Counted from the stretch's first letter, positions 36,488 to 45,768 are shown. The stretch: 64,000 nucleotides of DNA from Gammaproteobacteria bacterium (GCA_008081045.1 VMDC01000021.1:29369-93368); one strand, 5' to 3'. Program-made: numbers and translations. The notes: generated by a model from the letters alone, not told the origin.

Positions 36488-38533
36488 TTACTCGCTGAGC
36501 GGCCCAGCCAGGCCTTCTTCTGACGCTGTGTGCACTGCTCCCACTGCGAACCGATGCAGGACTACCGCCGCAATCAGCGCCACCGCAGCAACCAGCAACA
36601 GCAGCAGCTGACTAAATCCGAAAAGCCCTCCTGCCGGCAAGGCCAGCGTCAGTCCGGAAATGCCGGTCAACAGCCGAACAACAGCAGCTACTGCGCCCCT
36701 GCCGAGATCACCGACTCCGATCAGATAGCCCTGCAGGGCAGCCGACACCAGCGCCACTCCAACCAGCGCGGTAGACAACGCCTGAAGATTTTCCAGCAGC
36801 GAACCCTGTAAAAGCAGCGCCGGGTTGAACACAAAGAAAAACGGCACGAAGTAGATGATTGCCCCCAGGCGCATTGCCTCAACACCGGCACGCATGGGCG
36901 ACACATTGGCAACAGAAGCCGCGGCGAATGCTGCCAGCGCGACCGGTGGCGTAATAAAACTTAACATTCCCCAATACATCACAAACATGTGACTCGCCAG
37001 GGGATCGAGTCCTGAGTTGGTTAATGCCGGTACCAGCACAATGGCCAGAAAAATGTAGGCAGCCGTCACGGTCATACCAATCCCTAATATAAATGAAGTC
37101 AGCGCCCCCATAAGCAGCAGGATCAGGATATTTTCGCCGGCCAGATACACCAGATCATTGGCAATCGTGCCCGCGATTCCGGTTACTGCGAGCCCGCCGA
37201 TAATCAGACCTATAGCAGCAAGAATACCTGCCAGCTCCGCCAGCAATTTTCCCATGGAAGCAACAAGCTGCATCAGTCGGGGCAAATCAAGACGGTGCTT
37301 CGTAAATTGGTTGATCACCAGTAGCAAGGCCGTCGCGTAGAACGGCGCGACGGCCTCACGCTGCAGGTAGACAAGCATCCATATCAGCGCGGCAAATACC
37401 GCGATAAAATACCAGCCCTCTGCGAATACAGTTTTCAGATCGGGCAATTCTTCCTTGGGCAGACCACTCAAGCCCCGCCTTGCCGCGTAGGCATCAATCT
37501 GCATGTACAGGCCGAAGAAATACAACAGTGAAGGCACAATGGCAGCCACGGCTACAGCCACATAACTCACATTGAGAAAACTGGCCATGACGAAGGCCGT
37601 CGCACCCATGATCGGCGGCATGAAAACACCGCCTGTCGACGCACAAGCCTCAACTCCGGACGCATATTCCTTGCTGAAACCAATCCGGCGCATCGCAGGG
37701 ATCGACAGCGGCCCGGTCGTGAGCACGTTCGATATAGGTCCACCGCTCATCGAACCCATCAAACCGCTGGAAAAAATAGAGACTTTGGCAGGGCCACCGC
37801 GCAGATGACCCAGTAGCGCGAAAGCCAAATTGATAAAAAACGGACCGCCGCCCGTGAACTGCAGAGAAATTCCGAAGATGAGAAAGCCGAAGACAAGCTG
37901 CGCAAAAACGCGCATCGGAATTCCGAACAGACTTTCCTCCCCAAGCACGTGGAAGATTGCAACATCCTGCACCGGTATACTTAACGCAGCAATGACAGTC
38001 GGCAGAGAATCTGCAAATGTCGGATACAGCGAGAACAGCGCAACAATGGCAAACACCGGCCACCCGCCAGCGCGACGCCCGGCTTCCAGCACGATCGCCC
38101 AAGTCGCCAGCGCCAGCCAAACTCCTTCACGCGGTGCCGCATATTCCCAGGCTTCCAGTACAATGCGTTCGGCGTAATAAGCAAAATAGGAAAAAATCAG
38201 CCCGATGCAGACCATGATGGCTATGTCATACCAGGGCACGTGCGTTGGGCTGTGGCGACTCCCGGGAAAGGTAATGAACACCATGCAGAGCATGACCCCG
38301 GTGATCAGATACATATAGCGGCTGTCCAGCATGACATAGCCAACAAAGAACCCGAGGTTGAAAATCTGATTGGTCGCCAACAGGATCGCCAGCGCCGTCA
38401 TGATCGCCATCACAGCGCGCCACTTGTTAGACAATTCACGATATCGTGCGGGCGCCTTCGACTCCGCAGTCGAGTCAGTAAGCGATTCTTCTGTTGTCAT
38501 CGCAGCATCCGTCCGGTCATCACAATCCTTCAC
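36488..38533 (-). CDS. TRAP transporter fused permease subunit (DctQM, TAXI type)
   Basis: 681 residues: the small (DctQ-like, about 5 segments) and large (DctM-like, 12 segments) TRAP membrane units in a single chain, as in TAXI-type systems. Conserved large-unit blocks: GGPISNVLTTGPLSIP, ACASTGGVFMPPIMGATAFVMA and FITPPVALAAFAAASVA. TRAP systems take up organic acids or other small solutes with a sodium gradient. The TAXI binding protein gene ends 14 bp inside this gene's start, so both are translated together. Confidence 0.92.
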   Translation of the reverse strand: MKDCDDRTDAAMTTEESLTDSTAESKAPARYRELSNKWRAVMAIMTALAILLATNQIFNLGFFVGYVMLDSRYMYLITGVMLCMVFITFPGSRHSPTHVPWYDIAIMVCIGLIFSYFAYYAERIVLEAWEYAAPREGVWLALATWAIVLEAGRRAGGWPVFAIVALFSLYPTFADSLPTVIAALSIPVQDVAIFHVLGEESLFGIPMRVFAQLVFGFLIFGISLQFTGGGPFFINLAFALLGHLRGGPAKVSIFSSGLMGSMSGGPISNVLTTGPLSIPAMRRIGFSKEYASGVEACASTGGVFMPPIMGATAFVMASFLNVSYVAVAVAAIVPSLLYFFGLYMQIDAYAARRGLSGLPKEELPDLKTVFAEGWYFIAVFAALIWMLVYLQREAVAPFYATALLLVINQFTKHRLDLPRLMQLVASMGKLLAELAGILAAIGLIIGGLAVTGIAGTIANDLVYLAGENILILLLMGALTSFILGIGMTVTAAYIFLAIVLVPALTNSGLDPLASHMFVMYWGMLSFITPPVALAAFAAASVANVSPMRAGVEAMRLGAIIYFVPFFFVFNPALLLQGSLLENLQALSTALVGVALVSAALQGYLIGVGDLGRGAVAAVVRLLTGISGLTLALPAGGLFGFSQLLLLLVAAVALIAAVVLHRFAVGAVHTASEEGLAGPLSE

Positions 38534-39701
38534 CCAAAGTAATTAGCCCGGCAGTTTCCAGTGCCGCCTCTCTCGCCTGCAGCCAGCCTTCTTCAAAAGC
38601 TTGATAGCCTTCGGGAGCGTTTGGCAGGTATGACTGCCAAGCGTCCTGCAACACCTGCTGGCGATGCAAATTCGCCTGATTGGTTTTTTCAGCAGCTTCT
38701 GACCAGATACCGATCTCCTTGAAATAACGTATCGCCCCGGGATGGTAAGGCACAAAGGCCTGATCAAATTTCTGGCGATCAATAGCCCACCCGTTAGCGC
38801 CAGGTGCATTCCCTTTGTATTCGTCGAAATGCTCTAGCATGACCTTCACCATGCTGTATACCAGAGTGTCATCAGTTTCAGCCAGCGCAACCAGAAACGG
38901 GTACGCAGACGAAAACACCTGTATCCCGTCTCCGGAAATAGTCGGACCCTCAACTGCCATATGAGGCACATACCAGGGTAATCTGGCCCGCACACGCGCT
39001 ACTGCCTCAGGATCGTCATGGGGCAATTCTGGCCATCGGAGGCCCCTCGGAGAGGCTTCGATCCGCAAAAAAGGGGGCGAGTTACAGGCACCGCCGGCCG
39101 CATCGGCCCGATCGTTTAACACCGCATCAATTGAGCCGTTATACCCACCAACCTCAACGGGAATCACATCATCCCAGGTCAGATTTGCGTAGGCGAGCAG
39201 CGCAGCCGTTGCATTATTCAGCGACGGCGCGCCCTGCACGAAGGTCATGCGCTTGCCCTTCATGTCGGCCATGCTTCTGATATTGGCATCTGCTGCGGTG
39301 GCAATGCTGTAGGAACAGGCATCGGAGTAATTTGACAGCATCGCCCGAACCGGCTGAGGCCCCCAGATTTTGGAGGCGAAATTTAACACCCCCTCCTGCG
39401 CGTAGACAGACTCGGAGCCACCGGCTGAAAAATGCACACGTTCGGCCCGGAGCGTGGCGAGGCGCGACACATCGTTGCGACCCGGGATCACTCTCAGGTT
39501 AGTGCTGTATTGGCGCTGAAGAATATTTCCGATGGCGACGGCCTGACTGTAGCCACCCGTCCCTGTTGGATAAGCTGACCAGGCAATGGTTTTGGGAAAC
39601 TGGACGTCATCGGCAGCGCTCGGTGCCGAAACGGTCAACGATAACGCGCACAGACATGTCAGAACCCCGGGCAAACCGGGATTGGCAAGTAACTTCATCA
39701 T
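38520..39701 (-). CDS. TAXI-family TRAP solute-binding protein
   Basis: 393 residues with a signal peptide (LTCLCALSLTVSAPSAA). After cleavage: AYPTGTGGYSQAVAIGNILQ, the TAXI start with glycine-rich ligand contact, GGSESVYAQEGV, DMKGKRMTFVQGAPSLNNA and GGYNGSIDAVLNDRADA, and a C-terminal domain with VKVMLEHFDEYKGN and HPGAIRYFKEIGIW. Binds the substrate in the periplasm and delivers it to the fused permease whose gene overlaps by 14 bp. Substrate unknown. Confidence 0.93.
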   Translation of the reverse strand: MMKLLANPGLPGVLTCLCALSLTVSAPSAADDVQFPKTIAWSAYPTGTGGYSQAVAIGNILQRQYSTNLRVIPGRNDVSRLATLRAERVHFSAGGSESVYAQEGVLNFASKIWGPQPVRAMLSNYSDACSYSIATAADANIRSMADMKGKRMTFVQGAPSLNNATAALLAYANLTWDDVIPVEVGGYNGSIDAVLNDRADAAGGACNSPPFLRIEASPRGLRWPELPHDDPEAVARVRARLPWYVPHMAVEGPTISGDGIQVFSSAYPFLVALAETDDTLVYSMVKVMLEHFDEYKGNAPGANGWAIDRQKFDQAFVPYHPGAIRYFKEIGIWSEAAEKTNQANLHRQQVLQDAWQSYLPNAPEGYQAFEEGWLQAREAALETAGLITLGEGL

Positions 39702-39775
39702 ACCCTGCCTCTTTATTATTTTGATTGAGAATAACTCACGACGAATCGCTTGGCTACAGGCGGCGGCCTGCCGCT

Positions 39776-39796
39776 GTCGCCCGCGTTGCGGGCGAC
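39776..39796 (-). terminator. strong hairpin downstream of the 39823 gene, no clear T-tract
   Basis: GTCGCCCGC-gtt-GCGGGCGAC, nine perfect GC-rich pairs, 27 bp after the stop codon of the minus-strand gene at 39823. No run of T follows on that strand, so it is at most an atypical terminator or an mRNA stabiliser. A second small stem CAGGC / GCCTG lies next to it (39757-39770). Confidence 0.4.
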
Positions 39797-39822
39797 CTAA
39801 ACCCTAAACAAGAACCGCAGGG

Positions 39823-40779
39823 TCAGGGGGAAACAGTCACGTTGACATTCTGATAGGTGAACAGCGAACCATCACTCGCGATGCCTCGCAGCACATATTC
39901 TCCCGGTCTGTCGAACACCACGGTCGAATTCCAGATATTGCCCTCGGGGGGCTCTGGAATTGTGTATGGCGGTGACCATGGCGAATTGGCATAGACCCGC
40001 GTATCCGTATAGGTCTTCATCTGCGCCGGTTCGAAACTGGCAGCGCTTTCCGGTCCCCTGTAGACCGACCAGGAGAATCGCAGACCCGGCCCTGACGAGG
40101 CGACAATGGAGGAAGGGGGGCGATAGATCTGCTCCGGTGTTCGCGGTGGTGGACGCTTGGAGCGAGCCGGAAAGTCGTCGGGATCTCTGGCGTAAACTGA
40201 CAGGGACACCGGCTCGCCAACGCGGGCAGAACGATAAGTGTCACCTCGCACTTCAAGCTCAGGGGCGATGTTGGACCGCAAACGGTCGTCCAGGCTCCCG
40301 AATGCTCCGCCCACTTCGGTTGAGATCACCTGCGCGTCGATTCGATAGTCCGGATACAGACTGCCAAATGCACGAGCCACCCCATTCTGACTGTTCAGTG
40401 TCCAGACGACTTCCTTGTCGCCAAAATCCGCTGGCACATCTATGGTAAATAGAAAAGGATTTCTGCGGGGATAAAAATGTGTTGGCTGCCCCATGTCAGC
40501 AGCAGTCGCGTCATAGCCATCGAGTTCGAGATCATCAAGCTCGCCAGCCCCGACCACTGAAAAATAATTATCCGGGCCGATAGCGATATCAAACTGTTGC
40601 TGCCAGTTGGAATTCATATACCCGAAAAACAGTTTGAAGCTGCCATCCTCGTTAGGCCACCAGCCTTCGTAGGCAGGTGACAGGGCTTCTCCACTGAGGA
40701 TCATCCTGCGTTCCTGCGCTGCCGCTGACAGACTCAGCACCCCGGCAAGCAGCAGGCACAACCACGTTCTGAACTTCAT
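39823..40779 (-). CDS. exported hypothetical protein linked to the cytochrome-copper protein
   Basis: 318 residues from the ATG at 40779 (signal peptide FRTWLCLLLAGVLSLSAAAQ; AGGGTGG lies 6 bases upstream). The rest is beta-rich and proline-rich: EGWWPNEDGSFKLFFGYMN near the start, PRRNPFLFTIDVP, then RSKRPPPRTPEQIYRPP and a C-terminal Ig-like run VVFDRPGEYVLRGIASD. The last part resembles carbohydrate- or PKD-like beta domains. Function unknown. It is 10 bp downstream of the cytochrome-copper gene, so the two are one operon and this may be its partner or substrate-binding protein. Confidence 0.65.
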   Translation of the reverse strand: MKFRTWLCLLLAGVLSLSAAAQERRMILSGEALSPAYEGWWPNEDGSFKLFFGYMNSNWQQQFDIAIGPDNYFSVVGAGELDDLELDGYDATAADMGQPTHFYPRRNPFLFTIDVPADFGDKEVVWTLNSQNGVARAFGSLYPDYRIDAQVISTEVGGAFGSLDDRLRSNIAPELEVRGDTYRSARVGEPVSLSVYARDPDDFPARSKRPPPRTPEQIYRPPSSIVASSGPGLRFSWSVYRGPESAASFEPAQMKTYTDTRVYANSPWSPPYTIPEPPEGNIWNSTVVFDRPGEYVLRGIASDGSLFTYQNVNVTVSP

Positions 40780-40789
40780 GATTGCCACC

Positions 40790-42265
40790 CTAATCGTCAT
40801 CGCTGCTGGCCAGATCGTCATATTCCGGCACCGGCGCCCAGCACAGCGGGCAGCCCACGTCATATTCATTGCGATCCTTTAACAGCTCCCTGCGCATCGC
40901 CATTTCCTCCTGAAACTGCTCTTCAGTCATAGTGACTGAGTAGCCGAGATCAATGAACATGTTGGAGACTGAACGACGCCCTCCCCCGGCCCAGTTGCGC
41001 GGGTCAGCGAGATTCGGATTGGCGTCTGTGGTGTCCATAAAGGCGATCGTTCTCAGCACCGTTCCTTTCGGCAGCAGAGGTGCCCGGTCCTCTTTGTAAA
41101 TGTACTGTTTGACCCAGTTGTGATCATAGCCAACGCAGTTGAGGGTAAAAATATTGTGTCCCCAGATCGCCTCAAGACACATGCGCACGCCCGGCGCATG
41201 CAGATGCGGTTCGAACGCCATGATCTTGGTGTGTTCCTGCAGCACAACGTAATTTGACAGCTCCTGATTGGCACGATCCGGCACGACATCAAGGTCGATA
41301 CCATTCCCAGTGCGCGGACCACGGCGGGAATATTTCGGCTCATAGCCCCGGGGGAAAAACGTGATGCCAAATTCCAGATGTCCGGTTGTCTCCCGACCGT
41401 TGGAATGCATGTGCGCCGCTCTCAGATGCAAGGCTGAGCCGGCCTGTAACAGACGACCTGCGGTATCCGGGAAAACATCCGCGTTGCGGCCCACTTCATG
41501 AATAGGCCAGCTCACCGACCCTTCAGGGTCGATATAGGTGCCGTCTTCGCTCAGCACACCACTCTGATACGTCATGTGGTGGAAGATATAGCGCCCCCCC
41601 ACAGTACTGGTGCCAATATCATCAGGGATGTCGTTGACCTCGCGCACTTCGATCGACTTCACATAGCGATCTTCGGTCAGGCCGGTGGGTACCAGACCAA
41701 TATCACCCCACCAGTCCGGGCCGACGGCCGGACGAGTCTGATCGGCGCTTCTGAGCACCAGCTCGGGCTCACCGAGGGTCCAGTCATTTCCGCTGGAAAA
41801 GGCCATGGCAGGCGGCTCGTCATCAGGGTTCCCTCTGGGTGCTCCGTTACGGGCCCAGGCCTGAATCATGGCCAGGTCGAGATCTGACAGCGAATAGTCA
41901 CTCTCAAAGCCATCAGCGATCCCGATGTCTTTCTCAACATACCAGGGCGGCATGGCGCCCATGCGATCACGGATTGCCGTCCGGTACATAATGACCGGTG
42001 CCCAGGGGCGAACTTCTTCATAGCTGGTGAAGGACATGGGCCCACCGCCGCCCGGCCGGTGACACTGCATACAGCTGCGCTGTAGGATGGGCGCGATGTG
42101 TTCAGCATAATTCACTGCTTCGGGCTCGATGCCCCAATCGGTGATGTCGTAATAATGGGGCTCATGGTTCGCCACGCTGGCATCATGGGCCTGCGCGAAC
42201 AGTGATGCAGGCAGAAGGACAGAACCGGCGAAAAAGACGACAGAAGAAAAGTGTCGGGCATTCAT
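40790..42265 (-). CDS. fusion of c-type cytochrome with copper type II monooxygenase-like (PHM/DBM) domain
   Basis: 491 residues from the ATG at 42265, which gives a signal peptide (SSVVFFAGSVLLPASLFAQ). Heme site CMQCH at 65-69 in a short N-terminal cytochrome domain. The C-terminal half follows the PHM/DBM copper type II plan: HHM at 229-231, MHSNG at 286-290 with His285 and His287 region, HLH at 354-356, then DHNWVKQYIY and AFMDTTDANPN with Met410 and the strand-loop typical of the second copper domain. PHM-type enzymes hydroxylate C-H bonds using copper and electrons from ascorbate; here a fused heme could supply electrons (inference). It is followed by the 39823 gene. Substrate unknown; not recognised as a characterised enzyme. 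Confidence 0.75.
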   Translation of the reverse strand: MNARHFSSVVFFAGSVLLPASLFAQAHDASVANHEPHYYDITDWGIEPEAVNYAEHIAPILQRSCMQCHRPGGGGPMSFTSYEEVRPWAPVIMYRTAIRDRMGAMPPWYVEKDIGIADGFESDYSLSDLDLAMIQAWARNGAPRGNPDDEPPAMAFSSGNDWTLGEPELVLRSADQTRPAVGPDWWGDIGLVPTGLTEDRYVKSIEVREVNDIPDDIGTSTVGGRYIFHHMTYQSGVLSEDGTYIDPEGSVSWPIHEVGRNADVFPDTAGRLLQAGSALHLRAAHMHSNGRETTGHLEFGITFFPRGYEPKYSRRGPRTGNGIDLDVVPDRANQELSNYVVLQEHTKIMAFEPHLHAPGVRMCLEAIWGHNIFTLNCVGYDHNWVKQYIYKEDRAPLLPKGTVLRTIAFMDTTDANPNLADPRNWAGGGRRSVSNMFIDLGYSVTMTEEQFQEEMAMRRELLKDRNEYDVGCPLCWAPVPEYDDLASSDDD

Positions 42266-42462
42266 GTTGGAGACCTCGTTGGTTTTCTTGTCTGAGCTCA
42301 GTGCCGAAGCGCTGAGCCGGAAACCTTGACTGAAGCAGTGTAGTGGATAACCGCAGCGCTGGGAAAGAGGGTCACAATTCGTTGCAATATGGCCCGCGAC
42401 CCATCCCGCACAGGGACTCACCGCCTCACCCTGTCATCGCAAGATAGTATCGGAATTTCGGC

Positions 42463-44091
42463 TCAATCGGGTAGTGCAAATGCGGTCAGAGTCGTTCCGG
42501 AAGGAATCAGCACCAGCTGCCGCTGATCCAGCATGAAGGTCATTGCTGCCGCTCCCCAAATTCGCGAGCCGGTCTGATAGTGCCAGAGATTGCGACCATC
42601 TTTTGAATCAAACGCCATGAAATTCCCCTCATGGTCGCCTGCGAACACCAGCCCGGAGGCGGTACTGAGCACCCCGCCGAATGTGGGCGACGGATAGCTG
42701 AATTCCCAGACCAGATCACCCGTGTGGATATCCAGTGCCCGCAGAGCCCCGCTCCCCTGCTCTGCATCGATGAGTACGGTCCCACCAAAATTTGACTGCC
42801 CCGGGGCATCGGCGGGTTTCTCAGGCACATAGGTCGCACAGGTTTCACGCGCCGTCAGGATGAACAGGTCTTGCCCTGGAACAAAGGTCGGAGGCATGAA
42901 ATTAGTCGAGCCCCAGGGATCAGGCACACAACCCTGACTGCCATCATTCAGCACAATAGGTCTGCCATCCGCATCAAGTTCGCGCGCCCAGCTGGTCGCG
43001 GTAAAAGGCGTACCGAGCAGGAGTTCCCCAGTGACCCGGTCGAGCACGTAAAAAAACCCGTTCCGATTACCCACCATGACCACCTGACGGGGCTGCCCCT
43101 GCCAGTTCACTTCAGCCAGAACCGGCATGTGATTGGAATCCCAGTCGTTCAGATCATGGGGCGTAAACTGATAGTGCCACCGCAGCTCACCGGTATCCGC
43201 ATCCAGCGCAACCAGCGAATTCGAATAGAGATTGTCACCGGGTCGAGCGTCACCGTAATAATCCGGATTCGGATTGCCCACACCCCAGTAAATGAGGTTC
43301 AGTTCTGGGTCGAAGCTGCCGTTCATCCAGGTTCCGCCCCCTCCGGCTGCCAGCACTTCCGGGTCATCAGGCCAGGTTTCACTGCCCGGCTCGCCGGGTC
43401 CGGGGATCGTGTTGAAACGCCAGAGTTGCTCGCCACTGACCGGATCGTAAGCATCGATAAACCCGCGGGTCCGGTACTCGCCGCCTGAAATACCGACGAT
43501 GACTTTGCCGTCGAGTACAAGAGGGGCAAGCGTTGCGGCATAGCCAACCCGGTAATCTGCCAGTTCAACGTCCCACAGGATATCGCCATTGCGGCGGTCG
43601 AACGCCAGCAGATGCGCATCCAGGGTGACCATGAACAGTCTGTCCCCCAGCATTCCGAATCCCCTGTTCACCGGCGCGCTGGCACCGTAGGTCAGGTCGT
43701 TGGGGAGGTTCCGTCTGTAGCGCCAGAAAGTCCTGCCGGTGTGCGCATCAATGGCCCAGGCGTTGTTGTTGGAACCGGTAACATACAGCACGCCATCGTC
43801 GGCGAGAGGCGTAGTCTCGAAGCCGCGCCCTCGGGTAGTTGTTCCGGTCTGAAAGGTCCAGACCGGTCTCAGCCCGGATACATTTTCAGGGGTAATCTGC
43901 TGCAGCGGACTGTGTCGTTTCCCGGAATAATCACCGGAATAGGTCAGCCACCGCTCAGGATTGCTGAAACCTGCCAGGATATCTTCATAAGAAGGACCGT
44001 CCTGCGCGCTCAGCGGCGACACCACAGCAGCGCTGGCCAGCAAAGCCGGCCACACCTTGTCAAGCCACTTTTTTTCAAGCAACTTTCTCAT
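42463..44091 (-). CDS. PQQ-dependent dehydrogenase (quinoprotein beta-propeller)
   Basis: 542 residues with an N-terminal signal peptide (about 1-30, ending LSAQ). Repeated W-motifs of the eight-bladed propeller are visible: DGVLYVTGSNNNAWAIDAHTGR, RRNGDILWDVELA, DIHTGDLVWEFSY and SKDGRNLWHYQTG. NDWDSNHMPVL contains the likely catalytic Asp; the residue two after it is Asn, so the D-x-D pattern of lanthanide-type enzymes is not seen. No heme motif, so electrons go to a separate cytochrome, the diheme gene right upstream with an ATGA overlap. It oxidises an alcohol or sugar in the periplasm. Shorter than typical methanol dehydrogenase (about 600). Confidence 0.88.
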   Translation of the reverse strand: MRKLLEKKWLDKVWPALLASAAVVSPLSAQDGPSYEDILAGFSNPERWLTYSGDYSGKRHSPLQQITPENVSGLRPVWTFQTGTTTRGRGFETTPLADDGVLYVTGSNNNAWAIDAHTGRTFWRYRRNLPNDLTYGASAPVNRGFGMLGDRLFMVTLDAHLLAFDRRNGDILWDVELADYRVGYAATLAPLVLDGKVIVGISGGEYRTRGFIDAYDPVSGEQLWRFNTIPGPGEPGSETWPDDPEVLAAGGGGTWMNGSFDPELNLIYWGVGNPNPDYYGDARPGDNLYSNSLVALDADTGELRWHYQFTPHDLNDWDSNHMPVLAEVNWQGQPRQVVMVGNRNGFFYVLDRVTGELLLGTPFTATSWARELDADGRPIVLNDGSQGCVPDPWGSTNFMPPTFVPGQDLFILTARETCATYVPEKPADAPGQSNFGGTVLIDAEQGSGALRALDIHTGDLVWEFSYPSPTFGGVLSTASGLVFAGDHEGNFMAFDSKDGRNLWHYQTGSRIWGAAAMTFMLDQRQLVLIPSGTTLTAFALPD

Positions 44092-44918
44092 TGTTGGGCT
44101 CCGTTCTGCAAAAAATTGAAGATATCAAACAGCCTCTGGTCACCGAGTTGGTTAAGGGCAAATGCTGGCATTAATGAGCCCGGCAGTCGTTCGATGGTCT
44201 GCAAATCTGCTTTGTTCACTGAACGTAAACGCCCCGTATCATCCTGCAACTGCATGCTGAACGCATCTTCACTCTTGATCAGGCCGGTTATCTCTTCACC
44301 TTCTGAAGCACGCAGATGCACCAGCTTATAGCCCCGCCCGACCAGCGCATCCGGATCGCGTACCGATGCGATCAGACTCTCCAGTGAACGCTGCGAAGTC
44401 ACGTTACTGAGATTTGGCCCAAGACTCTCACCTAAACCGTGAGCGCGGTGGCAGGTAGAACAGTTTTCGACGAAGGCCTGCCTACCGGTGGCAGGGTCCC
44501 CGGCAGGCAGGCCGATGACACCAGCCTCCGCGACACTCTGCAGATACGCAACCAGCATCCAGTTTTCCGTATCGGTCAGACTGTGAGGCGGCATTATGCT
44601 GCCGGGTATACCAAGTCGGATAATCTCGAACACAGCGGCCGCACTCAGGCTTCGCCGGCTCCAAATTTGCGTTAAATCGGGCGCTTCAATGCTGGAGATG
44701 CCCTTGGCGTCAGCACCATGGCAGGTTGCGCACTGCGCGCGAAACAGCCCAGCGCCACCTCGAATTGCCCGCACATCGCCCTCCAGCGGATTGACGCTTT
44801 GAGCATACGACAAAGACGTGCCGGCAAAGACCAGGATGGCCAACGCCAGTAACACGTGAGGCCGTTGCGGGAGAGTGAGGTTTCGGATGAGGGCTTCTGA
44901 AGGTCGGTCTCTGTTCAT
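44088..44918 (-). CDS. diheme c-type cytochrome, electron acceptor of the PQQ enzyme
   Basis: About 276 residues from the ATG at 44918; further starts at 44933 and a GTG at 44963 are possible. After a signal peptide (VLLALAILVFAGTSLSYA) there are two cytochrome domains: CATCH with IMPPHSLTDTENW (Met ligand), then CSTCH. The second domain has the heme-associated tail region typical of planctomycete-type c-cytochromes (SLESLIASVRDPDALVGRGY, ERLPGSLMPAF). Its stop overlaps the PQQ start by ATGA, so they form one translational unit and the protein likely carries electrons to the respiratory chain. Confidence 0.88.
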   Translation of the reverse strand: MNRDRPSEALIRNLTLPQRPHVLLALAILVFAGTSLSYAQSVNPLEGDVRAIRGGAGLFRAQCATCHGADAKGISSIEAPDLTQIWSRRSLSAAAVFEIIRLGIPGSIMPPHSLTDTENWMLVAYLQSVAEAGVIGLPAGDPATGRQAFVENCSTCHRAHGLGESLGPNLSNVTSQRSLESLIASVRDPDALVGRGYKLVHLRASEGEEITGLIKSEDAFSMQLQDDTGRLRSVNKADLQTIERLPGSLMPAFALNQLGDQRLFDIFNFLQNGAQQ

Positions 44919-45119
44919 TCTCGGTCCGGTCATTGCACAATCAGGCTTGAGTTTCAGTTCCACAGCCCGCTTTTCCGAATCCTGATTCGCGCGCCAGCCG
45001 GGTTACCTGAGAGCAAAATTACCACAGTCTGGATTGCCGGGTCAGCGGTAGCAATGGTGCCGCATTGCTGCTATCGTAGCTGACGAATAAAACAATAATC
45101 GGAACTCATGGAGACCATC

Positions 45120-45587
45120 ATGAATACGAATCCGAAAAAATTCAAAGAGTTTCTGACCTCAACCTGCGCTGCCGCGCTGCTCGGCGTTGCCGTACTCGCC
45201 ACCCAGACAGACATTATCTCAGCGCAAGCCAGCAACTTTCAGGGGGGCGCGCCACAGGTCACTGAAGGGCCTGATGATGCGCGATACATCCGCATACTTT
45301 TCCCTGCCGGGGTACGCTCGTCATGGCACAGTCACACCTGGGGGCAACTGCTGATGATCGAGGAAGGGATCGGCCTGCATCAGATTCGTGGTAGAGCGAT
45401 CGAAGAGTTCCAGCCGGGCGAACCCTTCTGGACACCCGCAGGTGTCGAGCATTGGCACGGCGCCCACCCGGATGTCGATGCGCTTCAGCTGACAATCTAT
45501 GAAGGCACGGTAAACTGGCTGGAACCAACAACCGATGAGCAATACGGCGGCGTTCGCTACCGCCCTATGTCCCGCTCCTCGAATTAG
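45120..45587 (+). CDS. exported cupin-domain protein
   Basis: 155 residues from the ATG at 45120, preferred because GGAG stands six bases upstream; a further ATG is at 45108. Signal peptide (AAALLGVAVLATQTDIISA), then a single cupin barrel with RSSWHSHTWGQLLMIEEG (metal-binding His pair) and VEHWHGAHPD (third His). Cupins of this kind bind a metal and either act on small organic acids or bind ligands. It is transcribed away from the cytochrome/PQQ pair and has a strong terminator after it. Confidence 0.82.
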   Translation: MNTNPKKFKEFLTSTCAAALLGVAVLATQTDIISAQASNFQGGAPQVTEGPDDARYIRILFPAGVRSSWHSHTWGQLLMIEEGIGLHQIRGRAIEEFQPGEPFWTPAGVEHWHGAHPDVDALQLTIYEGTVNWLEPTTDEQYGGVRYRPMSRSSN

Positions 45588-45606
45588 CCCGATCGACCTG
45601 CTTCGG

Positions 45607-45640
45607 AAAAGGGTGGAGCCCCGCGGCCTCACCCTTTTTT
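45607..45640 (+). terminator. rho-independent terminator after the cupin gene
   Basis: AAAAGGGTGG pairs with CCTCACCCTTTT across a loop of about 10 bases and is followed by a run of six T (45635-45640). It lies 20 bp after the cupin stop codon. The A-rich left arm makes it possibly bidirectional. Confidence 0.8.
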
Positions 45641-45664
45641 GATGCCTTGCCCGGACCCACCGCA

Positions 45665-45709
45665 AGGTAGGTTTCGTTCATTGCCGAAACGAAGTCCACT
45701 ACCTATACT
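45665..45709 (+). promoter_or_regulatory. promoter of the beta-helix operon under a nested palindrome
   Basis: TTGCCG (45681-45686) and TATACT (45704-45709) are 17 bp apart, 59 bp before the ATG at 45769. Two inverted repeats enclose the -35: AGGTAG (45665-45670) with CTACCT (45699-45704), and inside it TTCGTT (45673-45678) with AACGAA (45688-45693). The outer arm touches the -10. This is a plausible operator for a dimeric repressor or a transcript hairpin. Confidence 0.55.
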
Positions 45710-45768
45710 GTGGCTTTTACCGTAGCCAGAGCCAGATGGCAGTCATTACGCCTGTGAGGGAGAACACC

